Position numbers and translations under genes: made by a program. DNA of 64,000 bases from Streptococcus hyointestinalis (GTDB lineage Bacteria; Bacillota; Bacilli; Lactobacillales; Streptococcaceae), in NCBI RefSeq assembly GCF_011039275.1, contig NZ_JAAKGB010000001.1, positions 1,426,001 through 1,490,000 of the forward strand, given 5' to 3'. The notes beneath the pieces are model-generated. The model was not told where the DNA came from. It searched no databases and saw only the letters and a list, made by a program, of their open reading frames with translations. Positions 22,364 through 30,805 of this stretch are shown piece after piece. How positions within the stretch are numbered: the stretch's first letter is position 1; each line of letters begins with the position of its first letter.

Positions 22364-23346
22364 TTACTACTTTTCCTCATTCCAAATAAAACTTTAAAGA
22401 GGAGGAAAAGGACGACAACTGCACTAGCGGCACAGAGGATATAGGCAATTGGGTCAGGGAGCCCTTGGATGGTGTAGTCTGGCATGATAGCATTAAAGTT
22501 AAAGCCTGAGAGCATGCCTTTTGGAGAGACGGCTTTTAGGTGGTAGTGGGAGAGATTTTCGACAATTTCCGTCACGTCCCATTCGGCAAAGGCAGTTCCT
22601 GAGGCTAAGAGTCCAAGCGGCACACAAAGGATGAGAAATGCAATAAGAGCGAGCAACCATGTCAGAGTTTTCTTTTTGCCACCCGAGCTAGCTGCTGCAG
22701 ACTTGTCTTGGCTTTTTTCGACAAAGCTCACAACACCTACTGTAAAGGCACCTTCAACAAGTCCAATGAGCAGGTGCGTTAGCATCATAGCTGGGATAGT
22801 GACACTGAGTGGATAAGGATTGTAGAGAGGATTGCCATTGCTATCTTGGAAAAGAATAGGCTGGATACCAAGTAAAATAGCAACTGTCAAAGCCGCCAAG
22901 TTGATACCGACATAACCACCTAGAAAAGCACCCAGCTTTTTATAGTGGAATCGGCTCAACAAACGATAGACCGCATAGCCTGTAAATGGCATGACAAACG
23001 CCATAGTAAAGCAGTTAGCACCAAAGGCTAAGATACCGCCATCCCCAAACAAGAAAGCTTGGATGGCAAGAGCGATACTGACAGACAGTGTCGCTGTCCA
23101 CGGTCCCATCAAAATGGCAATCAAGACTGCACCGACAGCGTGAGCCGTTGTCCCGCCCGGTGCAGGTAGATTAAACATCATCATCAAAAAGGAAAGAGAG
23201 GTCATCATTCCCATCATAGGGACGGCTTCTTTAGCTTCTTTGACTTTAACTTCAACCTCTTTTACAGCCTTATACCATATAGGAAGCATGATAGCTCCCA
23301 TAACCGCACAGGTCTGTGGGCTTAAATAATTCTCTGGAATATGCAT
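22360..23346 (-). CDS. cbiM: CbiM/NikM-type substrate-capture protein with fused N domain
   Basis: A 328-residue integral membrane protein. The N-terminus MHIPENYLSPQTC is the S-component signature; the amino group and His2 chelate Ni or Co. The main body has about seven helices with PAPGGTTAHAVGAVLIAIL and FGDGGILAFGANCFTMAFV, both conserved metal-path segments. The C-terminal part after ~220 (a helix, the extracytoplasmic VTEIVENLSHYHLKAVSPKG and a last helix) resembles the CbiN/NikN module fused in. It lies in the ure operon, so nickel supply for urease is the likely role. No cobalamin riboswitch is seen in the 24-base gap upstream. Confidence 0.92.
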   Translation of the reverse strand: MHIPENYLSPQTCAVMGAIMLPIWYKAVKEVEVKVKEAKEAVPMMGMMTSLSFLMMMFNLPAPGGTTAHAVGAVLIAILMGPWTATLSVSIALAIQAFLFGDGGILAFGANCFTMAFVMPFTGYAVYRLLSRFHYKKLGAFLGGYVGINLAALTVAILLGIQPILFQDSNGNPLYNPYPLSVTIPAMMLTHLLIGLVEGAFTVGVVSFVEKSQDKSAAASSGGKKKTLTWLLALIAFLILCVPLGLLASGTAFAEWDVTEIVENLSHYHLKAVSPKGMLSGFNFNAIMPDYTIQGLPDPIAYILCAASAVVVLFLLFKVLFGMRKSSK

Positions 23347-23370
23347 TTTTTCTCCTTTTGCGTGGCTTGC

Positions 23371-24147
23371 TCATTCCATGCCTTTTCGTACAATAATTGA
23401 AAAAATCGGTGTTGCGTTAAAGTTGAGTTGTTGGTCTTTTGTCAGCACAGAATGATTGATATTTTTAGTAACTGTGAGATGACTAGAGTGCGGGAGGAGT
23501 TCTTTTAGGATGGTAAAGTCCCAATGTGGACGTTGTTTGGCACTGAGTGGTAAGTGCTTTGCAATCTCCTCCATACGGGAGACATCTGTGTGAATGTAAA
23601 AGTCGTAAGCTCCTTCGTTAGCGACTCTTTTACGGTCGTTGCGATAAGCTTCTTTAGCTTCTTTGTCGTACAAGTAATTGTACCAATTAGCATCAAAATT
23701 GATGAGAAGTCCACCTGGGCGAAGGACACGTAGCCATTCTTTGTAGGCTGCCTCAGGGTCTTCTAAGTTCCATGTGAGATTTCTGCTCACAACGAGATCT
23801 AAACTATCGTCCTCATAGTCCAAATCAAGAGCATTCATTTGTTTTGTTGTGATATTTGCGCCGAGTTTTTCGGCATTTTCTCTTGCTTTTCTTAGCATAG
23901 CTGGGTTCATATCGACAGCGTCGACTTCCAAGCCCTTTTTAGCCAGTAAAATCGCTAAAAATCCTGGACCTGTACCGATGTCGACGGCTTTTGTTAGCGT
24001 ACCATTTGCTTTTTTAAAGACTTTGGTCAAATAGCTGTCCCATTTGCTGGCGTTTAAATCGGTCAATTCCGCAAAATGTTGCTTACCGTAGCTTTCCGAG
24101 CGTTTTGTCCAATAAGCGGTATTGACTTTTGAGAGTGGAGTTGTCAT
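23371..24147 (-). CDS. Class I SAM-dependent methyltransferase
   Basis: A 258-residue methyltransferase. Motif I is VDIGTGPGFLAILLAKKG (~55-72), motif II EVDAVDMNPAMLRKARE, post-motif SLDLVVSRNLTWNLEDP, and WLRVLRPGGLLINFDANWYN. It sits in the nickel/urease operon between the crcB pair and cbiM, with gaps of only 3 and 24 bases, so it is co-transcribed with metal handling genes. The substrate is unknown. Options are a nickel-binding small molecule, a metal or metalloid detoxification role, or an unrelated function. No such step is needed by known urease assembly. Confidence 0.85.
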   Translation of the reverse strand: MTTPLSKVNTAYWTKRSESYGKQHFAELTDLNASKWDSYLTKVFKKANGTLTKAVDIGTGPGFLAILLAKKGLEVDAVDMNPAMLRKARENAEKLGANITTKQMNALDLDYEDDSLDLVVSRNLTWNLEDPEAAYKEWLRVLRPGGLLINFDANWYNYLYDKEAKEAYRNDRKRVANEGAYDFYIHTDVSRMEEIAKHLPLSAKQRPHWDFTILKELLPHSSHLTVTKNINHSVLTKDQQLNFNATPIFSIIVRKGME

Positions 24148-24150
24148 AGT

Positions 24151-24543
24151 CTACCTTTCTTGTTTTGTCCCTTTTCCTAAAATGGTGTAAAAACCAAGAG
24201 CAACTGCACAAAGTCCTAGCACCAAATTGAAAAAGATATAGCAGAGCGCAATAAATGTGTGCCCACCAGTTATCAAATCATACATACCTGAGGCAAAAGA
24301 TGAGAAGGTTGTTAGACCGCCACAAAAACCTGTCGTTAAAAATTTGTTCCATTCTTGGGAGATACGTTGTTTGGTGGCAAGCGCACTCACCAAGGCGATG
24401 ATGTAGCAGCCGACCACATTGACGCACAGGATGGCAAAAGGATCGGACACTGCTTTTCCGATATAGACCTCACAAAGCCATCTGATAGCTGCACCAAGTG
24501 CCGCACCACAACCAATCAATAAATATTTAATTCCTGTTTTCAT
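24151..24543 (-). CDS. crcB: Fluoride channel/exporter CrcB (FluC), copy 1
   Basis: A 130-residue four-helix Fluc-family protein. Conserved pieces are GAALGAAIRWL, AILCVNVVGCYIIALV (Asn of the pore) and FLTTGFCGGLTTFSSFASGM (the TTFS Phe box). A start at 24543 has a GAGG site six bases upstream; the GTG at 24555 is less likely. It is paired with a second, different crcB gene eight bases upstream. In such pairs each copy is inserted in opposite orientation to form a heterodimer. It probably exports fluoride; fluoride inhibits urease, which may explain the location. Confidence 0.9.
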   Translation of the reverse strand: MKTGIKYLLIGCGAALGAAIRWLCEVYIGKAVSDPFAILCVNVVGCYIIALVSALATKQRISQEWNKFLTTGFCGGLTTFSSFASGMYDLITGGHTFIALCYIFFNLVLGLCAVALGFYTILGKGTKQER

Positions 24544-24551
24544 GGGACACC

Positions 24552-24929
24552 TCACTTAAACCAAGCCTGAACACCAATGCCGATAAAGACACAGAGGATA
24601 CACAAGATACAGCTGCCTATCCAGTAAGTCCATGCTTTGGAGTCTTTACGCTCAACAAAGAATTGATACACTTCTGAGCTAAAGGTTGAAAACGTCGTCA
24701 ATCCTCCACAAAAGCCTGTTATCAAGAGGACATTAGACGTTTGTGACAAACCTTTATGACTCACCATACCAAGGAAAAAACCCACGAGAAAGGATCCGAT
24801 GATATTGGCTAGAAAGGTCCCATAAGGGTATGCGTCGTCTTTTTTGTTAAAGACATCAGACAAGAGTGCTCTTAGACAACCGCCAAAAAAGGCACCTACA
24901 CCTGCTAAGCAAAATTCTAAGATTCCCAT
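24552..24929 (-). CDS. crcB: Fluoride channel/exporter CrcB (FluC), copy 2
   Basis: A 125-residue partner of the neighbouring CrcB. It has GAFFGGCLRALLSD, FLANIIGSFLVGFFLG and LLITGFCGGLTTFSTFSSEV, the usual Asn and TTFS motifs, and four hydrophobic helices. It is preceded by AGGTGG. The two copies differ widely, as in obligate antiparallel heterodimers. It lies directly downstream of ureD (11-base gap). No fluoride riboswitch was identified before it. Confidence 0.9.
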   Translation of the reverse strand: MGILEFCLAGVGAFFGGCLRALLSDVFNKKDDAYPYGTFLANIIGSFLVGFFLGMVSHKGLSQTSNVLLITGFCGGLTTFSTFSSEVYQFFVERKDSKAWTYWIGSCILCILCVFIGIGVQAWFK

Positions 24930-24940
24930 AATGCCACCTG

Positions 24941-25777
24941 CTATTTCACTTTCATATCCAGTTTACGCAGGTTGATAGGGTCAAAGTGCTTAAAGGCTTC
25001 ACGGTAAAAGTTGATAAATGCCCAGACCAAGTGACGATTATCATGATAAGTGTCACCTAGTACACGCAGCACCACACCACCGTTGATTTTGGTCAAGCCA
25101 TATTTACATGTTGTAGTCAGGCTATCAAGCATGTCTTGCATGGTTTTTACCATCTCATCTGTTAGCTTATCATCAATGATAACAACAGAGTTAAAGTTGG
25201 TACGTCCTTCAAAATAACCAAGCTCTGCCATCAAGTCATCTTCTGGTTCACAGACCAAAAAGTCGTTGAGCAGCCATTTTCCTGCTTTTTTGATACTTGT
25301 TTTGAGTCCGACTTTGTGGTATTTGAATGGGTCGCCTGCTTGTGACCAACCACCTGTGATACCATCTGTTAGGATGAGACTAGCCCCTTCTTCCAGCTCG
25401 ATTTTGGTATCTTGCATGTAGTGAGCTGTTTCATAAGGGACAACCTCATCTAGGTAATACTCAAGAGTCGCATCTTTTCCCACCTTGATGATGGTTTCTT
25501 GTGTGGTCTCAATATGACGTTGGCATTTGTAGACATAGTTTGGTGTTTGACTGGTGATAACAGCATGGCTATGTTCAGCAAGTGTTATCGTTTGGAGATA
25601 ATCTTCTCCCTCAACATAACCACCACCAGTTGCGATAAAGAAGTAAACAGGAACAACTCCTGTGTCTTTGATGGACGCAGAAACACGTGAATTGCCCTCA
25701 CGATAGATACGCTCAGCTACCGTACGACCATCACGATAAGCAAAGCGCATATCAATATAACCGTCACGTTTTTTCAT
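24941..25777 (-). CDS. ureD: Urease accessory protein UreD (UreH)
   Basis: A 278-residue scaffold that binds apo-urease and, with UreF and UreG, delivers nickel and CO2. Typical features: DGYIDMRFAYRDGRTVAERI, PVYFFIATGGGYVEGEDYLQ, TITLAEHSHAVITSQTPNYV, and LILTDGITGGWSQAGDPFKY. The length fits the family. It follows ureG with a one-base gap and precedes the crcB pair. AGAGGA precedes the ATG. Confidence 0.95.
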   Translation of the reverse strand: MKKRDGYIDMRFAYRDGRTVAERIYREGNSRVSASIKDTGVVPVYFFIATGGGYVEGEDYLQTITLAEHSHAVITSQTPNYVYKCQRHIETTQETIIKVGKDATLEYYLDEVVPYETAHYMQDTKIELEEGASLILTDGITGGWSQAGDPFKYHKVGLKTSIKKAGKWLLNDFLVCEPEDDLMAELGYFEGRTNFNSVVIIDDKLTDEMVKTMQDMLDSLTTTCKYGLTKINGGVVLRVLGDTYHDNRHLVWAFINFYREAFKHFDPINLRKLDMKVK

Positions 25778-25778
25778 C

Positions 25779-26390
25779 TTATAAGTCCTCTAATAAGCAA
25801 TTTTTCTTGATCCAGTTGATGACTTCATCTAGACCTTTATCTTCTTTTAGGTTGGTAAATAAGAAAGTACCATCTGCACGGAATTTTTCAGAGTCAGATT
25901 TCATACGATCAAGGTCTGCACCGACATATGGAGCAAGGTCGATTTTATTGATGATAAATAGGTCAGACTTAATCATCCCTTGACCAGCTTTACGTGGGAT
26001 TTTTTCCCCTTCAGCAACGTCGATGATGTAGATTGAAAAGTCAACAAGCTCTGGACTAAAGGTTGCAGCGAGGTTGTCACCACCACTTTCTAGGAAAATC
26101 AAGTCAAGGTCATTGAAGCGATTTTCAAGATCCTCAATAGCGGCAAGGTTCATAGAAGCGTCTTCACGGATAGCTGTGTGTGGGCAACCACCTGTTTCAA
26201 CACCGATGATACGATCTTCATCAAGCACTGAATTTTTCAACATAAATTCAGCGTCTTCTTTTGTGTAAATATCGTTTGTGATAACAGCAAGATTGTAATC
26301 TTTTGCCATGTGACGTGTGAGGCGTTCGATCAACATTGTTTTACCTGATCCAACAGGACCCCCAACACCAATTCTAACTGCTCGTTTCAT
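25779..26390 (-). CDS. ureG: Urease accessory GTPase UreG
   Basis: A 203-residue SIMIBI GTPase that hydrolyses GTP to drive nickel insertion. P-loop [11 protein letters not shown] (~8-18), the nickel-binding CPH motif in [15 protein letters not shown], switch [16 protein letters not shown] and the guanine-specificity NKID in [14 protein letters not shown]. The start at 26390 follows AAAGGAGG; an upstream in-frame reading inside ureF is not needed. It lies between ureF and ureD with short gaps in the accessory operon ureEFGD. Confidence 0.97.
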   Translation of the reverse strand: MKRAVRIGVGGPVGSGKTMLIERLTRHMAKDYNLAVITNDIYTKEDAEFMLKNSVLDEDRIIGVETGGCPHTAIREDASMNLAAIEDLENRFNDLDLIFLESGGDNLAATFSPELVDFSIYIIDVAEGEKIPRKAGQGMIKSDLFIINKIDLAPYVGADLDRMKSDSEKFRADGTFLFTNLKEDKGLDEVINWIKKNCLLEDL

Positions 26391-26403
26391 TAGATTTCCT
26401 CCT

Positions 26404-27099
26404 TTATGACATGAATAAACGGGCTTCTTGAGTCTCGTGTTTGATTTGAGCGAGCTCAAGTCCGACTGAGTTTGCACCGAGATAGTAACGGTCTAAGTCG
26501 ACAACTTCTTTGTAGAGTTCACCAAGTTGGTCAATCAAGCGATTAAGGATGACTTGACCTTCTTTTTGCCCTAGAGGGACAGCACGCACAGCGTTTTGCA
26601 CCAAGGTTGAGCCAACACTGTAGCCATACATGAGAAAGGCTTCCTTCAATGGGACTTGTTTGTGATGAGCAAAAATAGCAAAAACAATAGCGGGATTACC
26701 ATAAGCGAGCCCTTCTTTGATAGCTTGTTTGTAAGCAAAAAGATGAGGAATGGTATCGCCATAGAGTTCTTCTAAAAGGCTCATCATTTGATTTGCGATA
26801 AGGCGTGTACCGTTGCGTGTTTCAGTAGCGATGGTAGACGCATCCATGATAAGGTCATTTTCGAGTAACAACTCAAAGTCTTCTGCTTCAAGGGCTTCAT
26901 AGGTTAGCTTGATGAGGAGTCCCTCACCATCACGAAACTGTGTTTGGTAGTAGTTTTTCAACCACACAGCAAATTCATGCCCTTTTTTAATGTGACGCTC
27001 AAACAAATAGTGCTCCATCCCAAATGAATGGTTGAAACTTCCGATAGGAAAGGTGGAGTCACATACTTGAAAGACATCTAAATAATCTAAAAACTCCAT
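26404..27099 (-). CDS. ureF: Urease accessory protein UreF
   Basis: A 231-residue all-helical protein that binds UreD and acts on UreG. Family features are [20 protein letters not shown] at the N-terminus, [13 protein letters not shown] [17 protein letters not shown], and [20 protein letters not shown] near the C-terminal third. The gene follows ureE by nine bases. A weak AAGGGGA site precedes the ATG. Confidence 0.94.
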   Translation of the reverse strand: MEFLDYLDVFQVCDSTFPIGSFNHSFGMEHYLFERHIKKGHEFAVWLKNYYQTQFRDGEGLLIKLTYEALEAEDFELLLENDLIMDASTIATETRNGTRLIANQMMSLLEELYGDTIPHLFAYKQAIKEGLAYGNPAIVFAIFAHHKQVPLKEAFLMYGYSVGSTLVQNAVRAVPLGQKEGQVILNRLIDQLGELYKEVVDLDRYYLGANSVGLELAQIKHETQEARLFMS

Positions 27100-27108
27100 A
27101 GCGTCCCC

Positions 27109-27558
27109 TTACAATGATAAATCCGCATAGCGAAGTGGTTGTTCTAGTTGAATGCTCTCAACGGTATAAGGAATGTGACGAGCTCTCAGTGTTTCAGCCA
27201 CCACTTTATCAAAAAGAAGTGAGATGGTGCCGTCTGCGATTTGGACAGGCTTGTGGAGGTTGCCTAGCATATGAGCAAGCTCTCCCATTTCATCAATGCC
27301 TTTTGGTGAAATCACAATCATCTCATCAGGAATAACACTCAAAACAAGCAATTCACCGTCAGACAATTTAAAGGCTGAACCATTTTCAAGCACTTGACTC
27401 GAATCTGATAGACGAATGCCGTAGTCATTGCCGTGGTCCGTTGTGACACGCAAGATACTCTTCATCAGATCATCACTTTTCACCATTGCAGTCTCGATGT
27501 GAAAATCTGAGAGATTTTCAATCTCATCAACAGTGTTAAAAACATCAGTTAAAATCAT
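27109..27558 (-). CDS. ureE: Urease accessory metallochaperone UreE
   Basis: A 149-residue nickel chaperone. Visible parts are [60 protein letters not shown] and the conserved [15 protein letters not shown] that carries the interface His. The C-terminus ends RYADLSL with no His-rich tail, so it is a His-poor UreE, as in other streptococci. The start at 27558 follows AAAGGAG. A terminator hairpin lies directly upstream of its ribosome site, so accessory-gene expression may depend on read-through. Confidence 0.94.
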   Translation of the reverse strand: MILTDVFNTVDEIENLSDFHIETAMVKSDDLMKSILRVTTDHGNDYGIRLSDSSQVLENGSAFKLSDGELLVLSVIPDEMIVISPKGIDEMGELAHMLGNLHKPVQIADGTISLLFDKVVAETLRARHIPYTVESIQLEQPLRYADLSL

Positions 27559-27566
27559 TATCTTCT

Positions 27567-27774
27567 CCTTTAAAAAAAGAGAACCCAAGTCTTTCAATCT
27601 ATTCAGTTGACTTGGGTTCTAAAAACTAGACGAGGCTAGTCAAAAATGAAACATAAAAATTCAAAGGATAGCCTAACGCTGCTATAAGCGCTAAATGGAA
27701 AACGTCTCTATTTTCCAACGATAACACAGTTTGCTAAGAGTAGAGGTGGCTTTTAGCAGCGCTAGATTATGCGA
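27567..27774 (-). ncRNA. Structured ureC-ureE junction with intrinsic terminator
   Basis: On the transcribed (minus) strand a 17-nt helix forms between 27749-27765 and 27673-27689 (one mismatch, one G-U). It encloses a perfect 7-bp hairpin (27696-27702 with 27711-27717). Next is a 5-bp hairpin (ACTAG...CTAGT), then a perfect 12-bp stem (27580-27591 with 27609-27620) followed by a run of seven U (27572-27578). That last piece is a textbook terminator, lying just before the ureE ribosome site. The layout of a folded domain followed by a terminator resembles an attenuator. No known riboswitch class was recognised. Confidence 0.6.
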
Positions 27775-29496
27775 TTAGAATAGGTAGTAACGTTGTGCCA
27801 AAGAAATAACTTCTTCTGGATCACAAGTGATGAGTTTATCATCGATTGTTACTTCAAAGGATTGTGGATCAATTTTGATTGTTTTTGGAATGTAGTCGTT
27901 GAGCTTCATGTCACGTTTTGTAAGGTTACGTGTGTTACGTACAGGAAGCACAATCTTATCAAGACCAAGTTCTTCTTTGATACCATGTTCGTAAGCGTAT
28001 TGTGATACAAATGTGATGTTTGTAGAACCAACAGCTTTACCTTTGGCACCGTAAAGGTCTTTCATCAAACGTGGTTGTGGAGTTGGAAGACTTGAGCTTG
28101 CGTCACCCATAACACCGTAAGTGATCATACCACCTTTAAGAACCATTTTTGGTTTTGTACCAAATTTAGCTGGTTCCCAGATAACAAGGTCAGCAAATTT
28201 ACCAACTTCGACAGAACCGATGTAGTCTGACATACCGTTTACGATAGCTGGGTTGATAGTGTATTTAGCGACATAACGTTTGATACGGTTGTTATCGTTA
28301 AATTCAGTATCGCCTTCAAGTGGTCCACGTTGTGCTTTCATCTTATCAGCTAATTGCCAGCAACGCATAGCCACTTCACCAACACGACCCATAGCCATAG
28401 CGTCAGAAGTCATGACACTAAGGGCACCCATATCGTGAAGAACGTCTTCAGCGGCAACAGTTTGTTTACGAACACGTGATTCTGCAAAAGCAACGTCTTC
28501 AGGTACTTTTGGATCAAGGTTGTGACAAACCATAGTCATATCAAAGAGTTCGTCAATAACGTTTTGAGTGTAAGGGTTTGTTGGGTTAGTTGATGATGGC
28601 GAGATGTTATCTTGACCAGCAACGATCATAATATCTGGAGCGTGTCCCCCACCAGCACCTTCTGTGTGGAATGTGTGGACAGTACGTCCTGCAAAGGCGT
28701 TCAATGTGTTTTCAACGAAACCACCTTCGTTAAGAGAGTCAGTGTGGACAGCGTATTGAACGTCGTATTTATCACAAGCACGAAGAGAGTTGTCAATACC
28801 AGCTGCAGTTGCACCCCAGTCTTCGTGAGTCTTAACAGCAGCAGCCCCTGCTTCGATTTGTTCTTCGATTGTACGTGGGTGACAACCAGCACCTTTTGCC
28901 ATGATACCAACGTTAATTGGTGCATGGTCAACAGCTTCTAGCATACGGTGAATGTGGAATTTACCAGGGCTAGTTGTTGCTGAGTTTGTACCATCAGCAG
29001 GTCCAGTACCACCACCAAATAGAGTTGTAATACCGTTATCAAGAGCGGCATGTGTCAAACCTGGTGAGATGTAGTGAACGTGAAGGTCAATACCACCAGC
29101 AGTAACGATCAAGCCTTCACCAGAAATGGCTTCAGTGCTTGCCCCAACGATAAAATCAATGTCATCCATAATATCTGGGTTACCACCTTTACCGATGGCA
29201 ATGATTTTACCGTCGCGAATACCGATATCTGCTTTGATAATACCAGTGTAGTCAATAATTGTTGCGCCTGAGATGATAGTATCAGCTACCAATGGATTGC
29301 TTTCACGGGTTTCACTTGCGTTTACACCCATACCATCACGTAAGACTTTACCACCACCGAACTTGCTTTCTTGTCCGTGTACAGTGTAGTCTTTTTCAAT
29401 TGCTGCAAACAGATTTGTGTCTCCAAGACGGACGCTATCTCCAATAGTTGGTCCATAAAGTGAGGCAAATTGTTTTCGAGCCATTTCAAAACTCAT
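27775..29496 (-). CDS. ureC: Urease alpha subunit, catalytic
   Basis: A 573-residue amidohydrolase splitting urea to ammonia and carbamate at a di-nickel site. Visible residues include the two metal His in [12 protein letters not shown], the carbamylated Lys in [15 protein letters not shown], the metal His in [14 protein letters not shown] and [16 protein letters not shown], the flap His in [20 protein letters not shown] and the metal Asp in [15 protein letters not shown]. All expected residues are present, so it should be active once nickel is loaded. It follows ureB by 15 bases and is separated from ureE by a 216-base structured gap. Confidence 0.98.
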   Translation of the reverse strand: MSFEMARKQFASLYGPTIGDSVRLGDTNLFAAIEKDYTVHGQESKFGGGKVLRDGMGVNASETRESNPLVADTIISGATIIDYTGIIKADIGIRDGKIIAIGKGGNPDIMDDIDFIVGASTEAISGEGLIVTAGGIDLHVHYISPGLTHAALDNGITTLFGGGTGPADGTNSATTSPGKFHIHRMLEAVDHAPINVGIMAKGAGCHPRTIEEQIEAGAAAVKTHEDWGATAAGIDNSLRACDKYDVQYAVHTDSLNEGGFVENTLNAFAGRTVHTFHTEGAGGGHAPDIMIVAGQDNISPSSTNPTNPYTQNVIDELFDMTMVCHNLDPKVPEDVAFAESRVRKQTVAAEDVLHDMGALSVMTSDAMAMGRVGEVAMRCWQLADKMKAQRGPLEGDTEFNDNNRIKRYVAKYTINPAIVNGMSDYIGSVEVGKFADLVIWEPAKFGTKPKMVLKGGMITYGVMGDASSSLPTPQPRLMKDLYGAKGKAVGSTNITFVSQYAYEHGIKEELGLDKIVLPVRNTRNLTKRDMKLNDYIPKTIKIDPQSFEVTIDDKLITCDPEEVISLAQRYYLF

Positions 29497-29511
29497 GGTT
29501 GAACCTCTTTT

Positions 29512-29853
29512 CTAGCGTTGATCACGTGCTTCGTTTTTAGCTTTATCTAGATAACCATTGGCACGGTTGTTAAAGCCAAAGACACGACGTTTACCACCAA
29601 AGTCAATCAAGTTGACTGTGTGTGTTTCACCTGGTTCAAAGCGGACAGCTGTACCAGCAGCGATATCCAAGCGTTTGCCCCAAGCTTTTTCACGGTCAAA
29701 ACTCAAACCTTCTTCGTTGGCTTCATAAAAATGATAGTGAGAACCGACTTGAACGGCACGGTCACCTAAGTTTTTGACTTCAAGTGAGATGGCGTCGTAG
29801 CCCTCATTATAAGTTACAGTCTTATCAGACAGTTTGTATTCTCCAGGAATCAT
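29512..29853 (-). CDS. ureB: Urease beta subunit
   Basis: A 113-residue structural subunit of the urease (alpha-beta-gamma)3 complex. The signature is [10 protein letters not shown] at the start, [20 protein letters not shown], and [20 protein letters not shown] then [12 protein letters not shown]. It is a separate gene, as in bacteria with three structural subunits. It lies 21 bases after ureA; a GAAGG site precedes it. Confidence 0.97.
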   Translation of the reverse strand: MIPGEYKLSDKTVTYNEGYDAISLEVKNLGDRAVQVGSHYHFYEANEEGLSFDREKAWGKRLDIAAGTAVRFEPGETHTVNLIDFGGKRRVFGFNNRANGYLDKAKNEARDQR

Positions 29854-29874
29854 ATTATTACCTTCTTTCCTAGC

Positions 29875-30177
29875 TTAACGAATTGGGTCGTGAACAGTAA
29901 CCAATTTTGTACCATCAACGAAGGTTGCTTCAACTTGAATCATTGGAATCATTTCTGAAACACCTTCCATAACGTCACTGCGTGTCAAGACACGACCACC
30001 TTCATCCATCAATTGGGCAACAGTTTTACCTGCACGTGCTCCTTCCAAGATATAACTTGTAATCAAGGCAACACTTTCTGGATGATTTAATTTCACACCA
30101 TTATTTTTTCTTTCTTTGGCAATCATACCAGCCAAAGAAATTAACATTTTTTCGCGTTCGCGTTCCGTAAGTTGCAT
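29875..30177 (-). CDS. ureA: Urease gamma subunit
   Basis: A 100-residue structural subunit. Typical sequence: [60 protein letters not shown], then [18 protein letters not shown]. It has AGAAGGAG before the ATG. Two hairpins lie in the 80-base gap from ureI, so the structural genes ureABC may be processed apart from amtB-ureI. Confidence 0.97.
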   Translation of the reverse strand: MQLTEREREKMLISLAGMIAKERKNNGVKLNHPESVALITSYILEGARAGKTVAQLMDEGGRVLTRSDVMEGVSEMIPMIQVEATFVDGTKLVTVHDPIR

Positions 30178-30198
30178 ACGTACACTCCTTCTGTAATC

Positions 30199-30255
30199 AA
30201 ACGATATTATTAACTATTAACTATCGTTTTACGAGAATAATCTCATGTATTCTCG
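30199..30255 (-). other. Two hairpins in the ureI-ureA gap
   Basis: CGAGAAT/ATTCTCG (30232-30238 with 30249-30255) and AAACGATA/TATCGTTT (30199-30206 with 30222-30229), both perfect. The second loop carries repeated GTTAATA on the minus strand. Neither has a U-run, so they look like RNA-stability or processing hairpins rather than terminators. Confidence 0.45.
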
Positions 30256-30257
30256 CA

Positions 30258-30779
30258 TTATAGTTTAGGCCATTTGTCAATAAGCATCAAGAATCCTGGA
30301 ATCCAGGCAGTAACGATACCTTCAATGATACCTAAGACGCCGACAAATTTGCCTAAATTGACTTTCATGTTGCATTCAATGAACCCTGTGAGCCACAGAA
30401 TACCCCATGCCCACCATATAAGACCATAAAGCCAATTTCCGCCATATCCGACAAAGCAGTAGAGCCCTGCAGGAACAGAGTTGATCGCTACAAACAAGCT
30501 ATACCAACCATAGAGACGATTGTCAAAATCGAAAATTGTGTTAATAGCCACATATAGATATGTAAAGGCAAACAAGAGACCTGTTGCGCTCGCATAGAAC
30601 CATAAAGCATCTTTGTTGTGACAAGCGCCATAGCCGATAGAAATGATGTTTAGGATTAAACCTAGACCACCTGTGAAGATATTCATGACAACATTTGATT
30701 TGTCATCAATCTTTTGCAAGCGGAAAAGTCCGTTACTCATCAAGACCATACCGACGTAAAGCAAAACGACACCCAGCAT
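30258..30779 (-). CDS. ureI: Urea channel UreI (AmiS/UreI family)
   Basis: A 173-residue membrane channel that lets urea in, in some species gated by acid. Six hydrophobic segments start with LGVVLLYVGMVLMSNGLF; other marks are NVVMNIFTGGLGLILNIISI, LLFAFTYLYVAINTIF, GWYSLFVAINSVPAGLYCFV and GLIWWAWGILWLTGFIE. The start at 30779 is chosen because AGGAGG lies eight bases before it; a GTG three codons upstream overlaps that site. It lies 26 bases after amtB. Confidence 0.94.
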   Translation of the reverse strand: MLGVVLLYVGMVLMSNGLFRLQKIDDKSNVVMNIFTGGLGLILNIISIGYGACHNKDALWFYASATGLLFAFTYLYVAINTIFDFDNRLYGWYSLFVAINSVPAGLYCFVGYGGNWLYGLIWWAWGILWLTGFIECNMKVNLGKFVGVLGIIEGIVTAWIPGFLMLIDKWPKL

Positions 30780-30805
30780 TGGAATCACCTCCTTTCAATG
30801 GTGAA

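Noticed and set aside
23347..23370. Cobalamin or nickel/cobalt riboswitch before cbiM
   Set aside because: The gap is only 24 bases inside an operon; no room for an aptamer.
27567..27774. Known NiCo (czcD) riboswitch at the ureC-ureE junction
   Set aside because: The four-helix arrangement of that class could not be drawn; only a long helix, inner hairpins and a terminator are seen.
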